Source: Saprospiraceae bacterium
Lineage (GTDB): Bacteria > Bacteroidota > Bacteroidia > Chitinophagales > Saprospiraceae
NCBI GenBank assembly: GCA_020629315.1
Contig: JAHDDO010000014.1
Coordinates: forward strand, 1-39,052
DNA length: 39,052 bases
Reading direction: 5' to 3'
Shown here: positions 31,972-39,052 of the stretch, in pieces
Numbering within the stretch: the first letter of the stretch is position 1
Layout of the letters: each line of letters opens with the position of its first letter
Made by a program: the position numbers and the translations under genes
Notes under the pieces: generated by a model
The model's database searches: none
Told to the model about the DNA's origin: nothing
What the model saw: only the letters and a program-made list of their open reading frames with translations

Positions 31972-32465
31972 GAACGGCTAAGGACATAGACGCAAGGTTG
32001 TATACTATTCTGTATAAGATTAGCGATCCAGAAATTCCCGCACTTTCGATCATCGACTTAGGTATTGTTCAAAAAGTTACGCTTGAAGGTAAGCATGTGG
32101 AGATCGACATTACACCCACCTATACGGGGTGCCCTGCCATGGATAGTATCTCCATGGAAATAAGGTACACTTTAGAACAATATGGATATTCATGTTTGGT
32201 AAACTTGGTCTTAGATCCAGCATGGACCACTGACTTTATTAGTGACGTTGGTTTGCAAAAACTAAAGGATTACGGAGTGGCTCCTCCTTTATCCACTGAA
32301 AAAGATAAGCGTGTACTATATGATGGAGAACGATTGGTACCATGTCCTCGATGTAATTCTACCAATTCAAAAATGATAAGCCAGTTTGGTTCTACTGCAT
32401 GTAAGTCTTTGTTTCAATGTGAAGATTGTATGGAACCATTCGATTATTTTAAATGCCATAAGTAA
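31965..32465 (+). CDS. paaD: PaaD, metal-centre assembly factor of the epoxidase
   Basis: 166 aa, family length. The N-terminal DUF59/MIP18-like domain has ISDPEIPALSIIDLGIV and ITPTYTGCPAMDSISMEI. The C-terminal zinc-ribbon-like module has CPRCNS and CEDC (CxxC ... C ... CxxC). It is needed for maturation of the PaaABCE iron centres. It overlaps paaC by 7 bp and touches paaH by 1 bp. Confidence 0.94.
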   Translation: MVRTAKDIDARLYTILYKISDPEIPALSIIDLGIVQKVTLEGKHVEIDITPTYTGCPAMDSISMEIRYTLEQYGYSCLVNLVLDPAWTTDFISDVGLQKLKDYGVAPPLSTEKDKRVLYDGERLVPCPRCNSTNSKMISQFGSTACKSLFQCEDCMEPFDYFKCHK

Positions 32466-33619
32466 TGAAAACAGTAGTAATTGGTGCCGGTACTATGGGC
32501 AGTGGGATTGCCCAAATAGCAGCTAGCCATGGAAGTGGGGTAGTCTTAGTGGATCAACATGAAGAAGTACTTAAACGGAGTAAAGACAAGTTGGAAAAAA
32601 TCTTATCTCGCTTAATCGAAAAAGGACGAATCGATGAAAATACAAAGCGAGAGATACAAGGTAATATTGAATACCAAACCAATATGGATGGTATCTCCGA
32701 TGCAGACTTAGTTATCGAAGCTATTGTTGAGAATCTTGAGATCAAGCAGCATCTATTTAGAGAGGTAGAATCCAAAGTAAATGAAAATTGCATAATTGCC
32801 AGTAATACATCATCTTTATCTATAACTAGTTTGGCTGCTGTACTTTCTTCCCCTGAGCGTTGTATAGGTCTGCATTTTTTCAATCCAGCTCCTTTGATGA
32901 AACTAGTTGAAATCATTCCAGCCTTACATACATCTAATGATATAGTTTCTCAAAGCATTGCTATTATAGAATCTTGGGGAAAATTAGCAGTATCTGTAAA
33001 GGATACTCCAGGGTTTATTGTGAATCGAGTGGCAAGACCTTTTTATTCGGAATCCCTTAGAATCTACGAAGAAGGTATTTGCGATAAAGAAGGCATCGAT
33101 TGGGCTATGAAGCATGTGGCGAATTTTCGAATGGGTCCTTTTGAGTTAATGGACTTTATAGGTCATGATGTGAATTATGCGGTTACTGAAAGTATGTATA
33201 ATAGTTACCATCAAGAACCAAGGTATAAGCCATCATTTACACAACAACGATTAGTCGAAGCCGGATGGCTCGGCAGAAAGTCTGGTAAAGGTTTTTACAA
33301 TTATACAGATGGTGATTTAACATCTAATAAACCAGATGAACAACTGGCAGAGACAGTGGCTCACAGGGTAGTATTAATGCTGATAAATGAAGCCGCTGAC
33401 GCAGCCTATTATCGAATTGCGAGTATTCAGGACATTGATTTAGCCATGACAAAAGGAGTCAATTACCCTAAAGGACTTTTGCAATGGGCTGATGACATGG
33501 GGTTAGAAAAGGTAGTCCATGGCTTAGATTCCTTATTTGATCATTATCATGAAGAGAGATATAGATGTAGTCCATTGTTGCGAAACATGCTCAAGGAAGG
33601 TAAATCCTTTTATGCGTAA
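32465..33619 (+). CDS. paaH: 3-hydroxyacyl-CoA dehydrogenase
   Basis: 384 aa. The NAD fold starts VIGAGTMGSGIAQIAASHG. Active-site regions are ASNTSSLSI and GLHFFNPAPLMKLVEI (catalytic His). The C-terminal part has DTPGFIVNRVARPFY and GPFELMDFIGHD, and ends in a second, shorter helical half. It is shorter than the E. coli PaaH of 475 aa. It should oxidise the 3-hydroxyadipyl-CoA intermediate. It sits between the epoxidase genes and the thioesterase. Confidence 0.92.
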   Translation: MKTVVIGAGTMGSGIAQIAASHGSGVVLVDQHEEVLKRSKDKLEKILSRLIEKGRIDENTKREIQGNIEYQTNMDGISDADLVIEAIVENLEIKQHLFREVESKVNENCIIASNTSSLSITSLAAVLSSPERCIGLHFFNPAPLMKLVEIIPALHTSNDIVSQSIAIIESWGKLAVSVKDTPGFIVNRVARPFYSESLRIYEEGICDKEGIDWAMKHVANFRMGPFELMDFIGHDVNYAVTESMYNSYHQEPRYKPSFTQQRLVEAGWLGRKSGKGFYNYTDGDLTSNKPDEQLAETVAHRVVLMLINEAADAAYYRIASIQDIDLAMTKGVNYPKGLLQWADDMGLEKVVHGLDSLFDHYHEERYRCSPLLRNMLKEGKSFYA

Positions 33620-33640
33620 TATATTATAAAAAATTGCAAT

Positions 33641-34069
33641 ATGTCAGAACTAACATTGGCTCGTAAGGTATATGATAAAATGATGGATAAGGACTATTGC
33701 AGTCAATGGATGGGCATTTCTCCTTTATTAATTGAAGAAGGGCATTGCAAATTAAAAATGACGGTAAAGCAGGAGATGTTGAATGGATATGGTATTCTCC
33801 ATGGCGGGATTGCTTTTGCGTTTGCGGATAGCGCTTTTGCATTTGCCTCAAACTCTTATGGTAGGGTAGCAGTGAGCATAAATGGTAGTATGCAATATGC
33901 TGGTTCAGCTACATTAAATGATGAATTAATAGCCGAGGCTACATTATTGTCATTGTCTCATAAGAAGGCAGACTTTGATGTAATGGTCACGTTGGCTCAT
34001 TCTAGTGAACCCCTTTATTTTTTTAGAGGAACGGTATACAGAAAGAGTCAATCAGTGCTTGACACATAA
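33641..34069 (+). CDS. paaI: PaaI acyl-CoA thioesterase (hotdog)
   Basis: 142 aa. The PaaI signature GYGILHGGIAFAFADSAFAFASNSYG includes the catalytic Asp58. It removes CoA from stalled phenylacetyl-CoA derivatives and so protects the CoA pool. It lies 21 bp after paaH and 8 bp before the thiolase. Confidence 0.94.
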   Translation: MSELTLARKVYDKMMDKDYCSQWMGISPLLIEEGHCKLKMTVKQEMLNGYGILHGGIAFAFADSAFAFASNSYGRVAVSINGSMQYAGSATLNDELIAEATLLSLSHKKADFDVMVTLAHSSEPLYFFRGTVYRKSQSVLDT

Positions 34070-34077
34070 TTAAGAAA

Positions 34078-35289
34078 ATGAAAAAAGATAGCTTTTTAAT
34101 AGATGGCGTACGGACTCCGATTGGCAACTTCACAGGAAGTTTGTCCACGGTTAGAACAGATGATCTAGGCGCTCATGTTATTGCCGAACTGGTGGCAAGG
34201 AATACATCCATACCTGTAGATAAAATTGATGATGTCATTTTAGGTTGTGCTAACCAAGCTGGAGAAGATAACAGGAATGTGGCTAGGATGTGTAGCTTAC
34301 TTGCAGGTTTACCTTGGTCCGTGCCTGGGGAAACAGTAAATAGATTATGTTCTAGTGGGATGTCTGCGATCATTCATGCACACAGAGCTATACAAGCAGG
34401 TGATGGAGATGTTTTTATTGCGGGGGGCGTAGAAAATATGACTCGGGGCCCTTGGGTGATTTCAAAAGTTTCAAAAGCGTTTGGCAGAGATGCAAAGATG
34501 CATGACAGTAGTTTTGGTTGGCGATTTATAAATCCCAAAATGCAGGCATTATATGGTACAGATGGAATGGGAACGACGGCAGAAAACTTAGTGGAGAAAT
34601 ATGATATAAGCAGAGAAGATCAAGATGCTTTTGCTTATAATTCTCAAATGAAAGCTGCAAGGGCGCAGGAGTCTGGACGATTGGCAAAGGAAATAGTACC
34701 TATCGATATACCACGAAGGAAGCAAGATCCTCTTCATTTTTCGAAGGATGAATTTATAAAACCGAATACCAGCACAGACATTTTGGCAAAGCTCCGGCCT
34801 GCCTTTAAAAAAGAAGGGGGTAGTGTAACGGCTGGTAATTCTTCTGGATTAAATGACGGGGCTGCAGCTTGTTTTGTTTGTTCTTCTTCAGCCGTAGAAG
34901 CATATGGACTTAGCCCAATGGTGCGAATAGTATCTTCTGCTGTAGTGGGTGTGGAACCTAGAATTATGGGCATTGGACCTGTATATGCTAGCGAGAAAGC
35001 GCTTAGCAAAGCTGGTTTACAATTAGCTGATATGGATGTTATAGAATTAAATGAGGCGTTTGCTGCTCAATCTTTAGCTTGTATTCGAGCAATGGGTCTT
35101 TCAGATGACGACCCTAGAATAAACCCTAATGGTGGTGCCATTGCAATTGGTCATCCATTAGGAATGACAGGCACTAGAATTATGCATAGTGCAGCAATGG
35201 AATTACAGCTTCAAAATAAAAAATACGCTTTAGTAAGCTTATGTGTAGGTGTGGGTCAAGGATATGCATGTGTTATTGAGCGAGTATAA
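34078..35289 (+). CDS. paaJ: 3-oxoadipyl-CoA thiolase
   Basis: 403 aa. Nucleophile Cys91 in VNRLCSSGMSAI, GGVENMTRGPW, catalytic His in NPNGGAIAIGHPLGMTG and second Cys in LCVGVGQG. It should cleave 3-oxoadipyl-CoA to acetyl-CoA and succinyl-CoA, the last step of the pathway, and may also act on 3-oxo-5,6-dehydrosuberyl-CoA. paaI and paaZ are 8 and 11 bp away. Confidence 0.95.
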   Translation: MKKDSFLIDGVRTPIGNFTGSLSTVRTDDLGAHVIAELVARNTSIPVDKIDDVILGCANQAGEDNRNVARMCSLLAGLPWSVPGETVNRLCSSGMSAIIHAHRAIQAGDGDVFIAGGVENMTRGPWVISKVSKAFGRDAKMHDSSFGWRFINPKMQALYGTDGMGTTAENLVEKYDISREDQDAFAYNSQMKAARAQESGRLAKEIVPIDIPRRKQDPLHFSKDEFIKPNTSTDILAKLRPAFKKEGGSVTAGNSSGLNDGAAACFVCSSSAVEAYGLSPMVRIVSSAVVGVEPRIMGIGPVYASEKALSKAGLQLADMDVIELNEAFAAQSLACIRAMGLSDDDPRINPNGGAIAIGHPLGMTGTRIMHSAAMELQLQNKKYALVSLCVGVGQGYACVIERV

Positions 35290-35300
35290 AAATAGTAGTC

Positions 35301-37808
35301 ATGAGTATGAAATTAGGAAATTACGTTTTAGGAAAATGGATGCACGGTGATGGAGAAGGAAATCCTCTTTATAATGCAGTGAATGGAGAACTGGTAGCTA
35401 CGGCCACTGCCAAAGGTCTGGACTTTGAGGCAATCTTAGCCTATGGACGGCGTGTTGGTAATCCTGCTTTACGAAAAATGACGTTTCAAGAACGTGGTAA
35501 TATGCTCAAGAAGTTGGCTCTTTATTTATTGAAACATAAGGAGACGTACTACGATATAAGTTATAAGACAGGTGCCACGCGATCAGACTCATGGATAGAT
35601 ATTGAAGGTGGTTTTGGTAATCTTTTTGCTAATGCTTCATTGCGAAAAATATTTCCCAATCAAGCATTTCATGTTGATGGTGAAGCCATAGACTTATCCC
35701 GTGGAGGTAGTTTTATGGGGCATCATATTATGGTCCCTAAGCGCGGTATAGCGGTTCATATAAATGCATATAATTTTCCTATATGGGGTATGTTAGAGAA
35801 GTGTGCTGTTAACTGGATGGCAGGGGTGCCAGCCTTAGTAAAGCCTGCAACATCTACTTCTTTTCTGACAGAAGCGGTGGTAAAAGATATAATTGCTTCT
35901 GGAATTTTGCCAGAAGGCTCATTGCAATTAGTTTGCGGATCGGCCAGAAGTATTTTGGATACTGTAGAGTCTCAAGATGTGGTTACGTTTACCGGTTCGG
36001 CTTCAACCGGTAAGTTGTTAAAAAGTAATCCGAGAATTATAGATCAAGCCGTTCCATTTAATATGGAAGCAGACTCCTTGAATTGTTCAGTTTTAGGTGA
36101 GGATGCGGTGCCTGGGACACCAGAATTTGATCTATTTATAAAAGAAGTGAGAAGGGAAATGACGGTAAAATGCGGCCAAAAATGTACGGCAATCCGTCGA
36201 ATTTTTGTTCCGGAAAATTTGATAGAAGATGTTCAAATAGCTTTAGGGAAGGCACTCTCAAAAGTAACTATAGGCGACCCAAGTATGAAGGAAGTGAGAA
36301 TGGGTGCATTAGCTAGTCGGTCTCAAGTAGCCGAGGTGCGAGAGCGTGTAGCAGATATCAATAAAACAGCGGATATTGTATATGGATCTTTGGATAACAT
36401 TGATCTAATTAATGCAGATGCGGATAAAGGTGCTTTTTTATCACCCGTACTACTTCTAGAAAATGATCCTCTTAAAAATACAGCCGTGCATGATATTGAG
36501 GCCTTTGGTCCAGTGGCTACATTGATGCCATATAAAGATCTTGATGAAGCTGTTTCATTAGCCCAATTGGGTAAAGGCTCGTTAGTTTGTTCGATATCAA
36601 CTTTTGATGATACCATTGCGCGAAACTTTGTTGTGGAGGCGGCCAGTCATCATGGTCGGATTTTGGTTTTGAATCGCGAAAATGCAAAACAGAGCACGGG
36701 CCATGGCTCTCCCTTGCCCACCTTGGTTCACGGAGGTCCGGGCAGAGCTGGTGGAGGAGAAGAGATGGGGGGTATGCGTGGCATCAAGCACTATTTACAA
36801 AGGTGTGCCATTCAGGGAACGCCTAGCACTATTTCAGAAATTACGGGTATTTATCAAGCCAATGCTAGATATAAAGAAAGTCCAGCACACCCTTTTTCAT
36901 ATCATTGGGAAGATATACAACCAGGTATGTCCTTGCTAACACACAAAAGGACTATAACGGATACTGATACCATTAATTTTGCAAATGTAAGTTGGGATCA
37001 TTTTTATGCTCATACAGATATTACATCGCTTGGCGGAACTATATTCGAACGTAGAGTAGCACACGGCTATTTCATTTTGTCTGCCGCTGCTGGCTTATTT
37101 GTATATCCTAATAAAGGCCCAGTTGCGGCTAATTATGGCTTGGAAGAATGTAGGTTTATTAAGCCGCTATATCATAATGATACCATTCAAGTTCGCCTAA
37201 CATGCAAAGAAAAGGTAGATAGAGATGCGAAGGGCAAAGAATTTCCTGCAGGGGTTGTGAAGTGGTATGTTGAGGTGTTTGATCAAGAAGATGAGTTGGC
37301 AGCTTTTGCTACCATTTTGACTTTAGTCCAAAAGAAATGTCCTTTCCAAGAATTTTCGACGGCAAATGTGAAAGCATCTTTGAACAAGTTAAGCGAAACA
37401 TCCAAACCTAAATGGGGGAGGATGAGTGCACAGCATTTACTGGAACACTTAATATTAATGTATCAATGGTCATTGGGTGAAAAGGAGCCTATTATTACCA
37501 CTAAAGAAGATAAAATAGAACGTTATCAAGAAACACTATACAATTACGTTCCGACCCCTAAAAACTTTGACCATCCATTATTAAAGAAAGGAGAAACTGA
37601 AGATCTTATTTTCGATTCATTTGAAGATGCAAAGACAGCCCTTTTAGAATATGTGGATAAATATGAGATCTACTACAAGGAACATCCAGATGCTCAGCAT
37701 ATTAATCCAGTCTTTGGTCTATTAGATAAAGAAATGTGGGATTTAATAAATAGAAAACACTTTCATCATCACTTTGAACAGTTTGATTTACTGCTTGAAA
37801 AACATTAA
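35301..37808 (+). CDS. paaZ: Bifunctional PaaZ with extra DinB/DUF1569-like domain
   Basis: 835 aa, about 150 longer than E. coli PaaZ (681). Residues 1-520 are the aldehyde dehydrogenase, with Glu256 (FNMEAD) and nucleophile Cys295 (GQKCTA). Residues of about 535-680 are the MaoC-type oxepin-CoA hydrolase, with Asp566 and His571 (SWDHFYAHTD), the same spacing as the known catalytic pair. Residues of about 690-835 form an added helical domain: WGRMSAQHLLEHL (His712, His716), HINPVFGLLDKEMW and RKHFHHHFEQFDLL (His820, 822-824). This resembles a DinB-fold DUF1569 domain. The enzyme opens the oxepin ring and oxidises the aldehyde. Last paa gene; its stop overlaps the convergent kinase by 4 bp. 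Confidence 0.95.
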   Translation: MSMKLGNYVLGKWMHGDGEGNPLYNAVNGELVATATAKGLDFEAILAYGRRVGNPALRKMTFQERGNMLKKLALYLLKHKETYYDISYKTGATRSDSWIDIEGGFGNLFANASLRKIFPNQAFHVDGEAIDLSRGGSFMGHHIMVPKRGIAVHINAYNFPIWGMLEKCAVNWMAGVPALVKPATSTSFLTEAVVKDIIASGILPEGSLQLVCGSARSILDTVESQDVVTFTGSASTGKLLKSNPRIIDQAVPFNMEADSLNCSVLGEDAVPGTPEFDLFIKEVRREMTVKCGQKCTAIRRIFVPENLIEDVQIALGKALSKVTIGDPSMKEVRMGALASRSQVAEVRERVADINKTADIVYGSLDNIDLINADADKGAFLSPVLLLENDPLKNTAVHDIEAFGPVATLMPYKDLDEAVSLAQLGKGSLVCSISTFDDTIARNFVVEAASHHGRILVLNRENAKQSTGHGSPLPTLVHGGPGRAGGGEEMGGMRGIKHYLQRCAIQGTPSTISEITGIYQANARYKESPAHPFSYHWEDIQPGMSLLTHKRTITDTDTINFANVSWDHFYAHTDITSLGGTIFERRVAHGYFILSAAAGLFVYPNKGPVAANYGLEECRFIKPLYHNDTIQVRLTCKEKVDRDAKGKEFPAGVVKWYVEVFDQEDELAAFATILTLVQKKCPFQEFSTANVKASLNKLSETSKPKWGRMSAQHLLEHLILMYQWSLGEKEPIITTKEDKIERYQETLYNYVPTPKNFDHPLLKKGETEDLIFDSFEDAKTALLEYVDKYEIYYKEHPDAQHINPVFGLLDKEMWDLINRKHFHHHFEQFDLLLEKH

Positions 37809-39052
37809 TCAAAGAGTTTTTCGAATAAATCTTGGGGGGTAAATGGCTTAGCCAAGAAGTCATCCATTCCTGCTTCAAACGAAAGATGCTTTTCATCGGA
37901 CATGGCTGAGGCGGTTAAGGCTATAATCCTAGAATTCGAATTTGGGTTTTCTGTTTTTCTTATAGCTTTCGTTAATTCGTATCCATTTTGATCGGGCAGA
38001 TGTATATCCATTAAGATAAAATCATAGGTGTCTTCATGGATTTTCTTAAGAGTTTCATGACCATTTTCTGCCATCACAAATTCAATGTCATTTTTCTCTA
38101 GTAATCTGCTTATATACTTTTGGTTTATTAGGTTATCTTCTACAACTAAAATTTTCACGGCTTCAGGTATTACCACATTAGAATTTTGTTCTCTTTTTGG
38201 AGTGGCTATATATTCAGAATGATCTGTTTGAAAAGGTAGAAAGATATGAAAGGAGGTTCCTTGTCCATAGGTGCTAGTTACAGTAACGTACCCTTCCATC
38301 AGTTCAACCAGTCGTTTTGTGATAGCGAGACCTAGTCCTGTTCCTTTAATTTTTGAACTTTTGGCATCTAACTGTTTGAATTTGGTAAAGATGTCTTTTT
38401 GTTCTTCTTCCTTTATCCCTTTACCGGTATCTTTTATTTCAAAATGTAGCATTTCACCTTGTTTATTTACATTAAGCTCTATACTACCTTCATCAGTAAA
38501 TTTTTCTGCGTTACTGAGGACATTGTTTAGCACCTGTTGCAAAAGAATTGGGTCAGCCACCATTCTGGCGTTTTCTTCCAGTGCATTGTTCAGCACTAAA
38601 GTTACGGGCTTCAAACGTAGCCTATTCTTGTACGTGATATATATTGATTGAAGTAGTTTTGCTAAGTCAATCGATTCATTTTTAACATCGATTTTTCCAG
38701 CTTGGATTTTACTAAGGTCTAAGATGTTTGAAATTAAACCTATTAAGAATTTAGCTGAATGATCAAGCGTATCTAAATACTCTTTTTGTTCTACAGAAGG
38801 GTTTGTTGTATACAAAAGACTTGTCATTCCGACCACAGCATTTAGTGGGGTTCTAATTTCATGACTCATGTTAGCTAGAAACATCTCTTCAGCTTTTTGT
38901 GCATTTTCGGCTGCAAGTTTTGCTTCTAGAATTTGTTTTTCGTAGTCCTTTTGTAAAGAAATATCTGACTCGATAGCCATAAATCCTTGATTAACACCGT
39001 GCTCATCTTTAAGAGGGTTGCACGTAATTTTAATCCAATATGGGCTTCCATC
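37805..39052 (-). CDS. Hybrid histidine kinase, PAS-HK-REC (N-terminus off window)
   Basis: The frame runs open to the right edge; 415 residues are visible. The first are the end of a PAS/PAC domain (DGSPYWIKITCNPLKDEHG, GFMAIESDIS). Then come the dimerisation domain with the His of MSHEIRTPLNAVVGM, the ATPase (NVLSNAEKF, DTGKGI, GTGLGLAI) and a receiver (LVVEDNLINQKY, LMDIHLPDQNGYE, FLAKPF). There is no HPt. The ATG at 38980 is internal to the PAC domain and not the true start. It is a paralogue of the H-NOX-linked kinase. Signal unknown. Confidence 0.9.
   Translation of the reverse strand, partial: DGSPYWIKITCNPLKDEHGVNQGFMAIESDISLQKDYEKQILEAKLAAENAQKAEEMFLANMSHEIRTPLNAVVGMTSLLYTTNPSVEQKEYLDTLDHSAKFLIGLISNILDLSKIQAGKIDVKNESIDLAKLLQSIYITYKNRLRLKPVTLVLNNALEENARMVADPILLQQVLNNVLSNAEKFTDEGSIELNVNKQGEMLHFEIKDTGKGIKEEEQKDIFTKFKQLDAKSSKIKGTGLGLAITKRLVELMEGYVTVTSTYGQGTSFHIFLPFQTDHSEYIATPKREQNSNVVIPEAVKILVVEDNLINQKYISRLLEKNDIEFVMAENGHETLKKIHEDTYDFILMDIHLPDQNGYELTKAIRKTENPNSNSRIIALTASAMSDEKHLSFEAGMDDFLAKPFTPQDLFEKLFD

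Noticed and set aside
37340..37808. A separate gene for the C-terminal part of PaaZ
   Set aside because: It is in frame with no stop or suitable start between the domains, so it is a fusion.
38978..38980. ATG at 38980 as the start of the last kinase
   Set aside because: The frame stays open to the window edge and encodes the end of a PAS/PAC domain upstream of this ATG.

Overview
The window looks like chromosome of a Bacteroidota bacterium, probably marine and near Saprospirales or Cytophagales (the order is a guess). The evidence is a type IX secretion (T9SS) sorting domain, A-rich leaders without Shine-Dalgarno sequences, promoters with the Bacteroidota -7 box TAnnTTTG, a short bS21 gene, and modest GC content. 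No tRNA, rRNA, CRISPR array or insertion sequence was recognised.

Layout. (1) 1-5997, minus: two giant secreted proteins, a Ycf48/BNR-propeller protein cut by the left edge and a thioredoxin-fold protein. Both carry long arrays of 43-residue MopE-type DxDxDG repeats. (2) 5998-7495: a small lipoprotein gene flanked on both sides by purine-rich 7-bp repeats, then a GC-rich segment that can fold into a closed multi-branch RNA-like structure. (3) 7496-11414: an exported protein of unknown role, a membrane protein of unknown role, CreD, and a hotdog thioesterase. (4) 11469-21070: an exopolysaccharide-type locus. It has a GT2 glycosyltransferase, a divergent coupled operon (GT-C-like membrane protein, Ig-like lipoprotein, GH5-like glycosidase), a GT4 glycosyltransferase, a flippase and a STAS protein. 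(5) 21185-26538, minus: a tightly overlapping four-gene operon of an H-NOX haem sensor, a hybrid histidine kinase with HPt, a LytTR response regulator and a TPR/beta-barrel outer-membrane protein. (6) 26610-28851: DUF2237 protein, rpsU, a small unknown protein, a SAM methyltransferase and a TetR regulator. (7) 28897-37808: a phenylacetate catabolic operon, paaEABCD-paaH-paaI-paaJ-paaZ. (8) 37805-39052: a second hybrid kinase, cut by the right edge.

How it works together. The most interesting reading is a nitric-oxide-responsive exopolysaccharide module. The H-NOX protein keeps the haem His, Pro and YxSxR residues. The kinase has H, D and HPt sites. The regulator has a LytTR DNA-binding domain. 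Two promoters in the adjacent polysaccharide locus (GT2 and STAS) share a pair of 10-bp direct repeats spaced exactly 21 bp, the geometry expected of a LytTR site. In both, the repeats lie exactly 70 bp from a shared core-promoter block. The signalling operon also encodes the TPR/barrel protein, a plausible polymer exit channel. The parts (GT4, flippase, glycosidase, TPR-barrel) resemble a Pel-like layout by analogy; homology is not claimed.

The paa operon is preceded by tetR, and a perfect 8+8 palindrome sits on its -7 box, so repression by that TetR, relieved by an aromatic-CoA ligand, is likely. paaF, paaG and paaK homologues are not in the window. PaaZ carries an extra DinB/DUF1569-like C-terminal domain.
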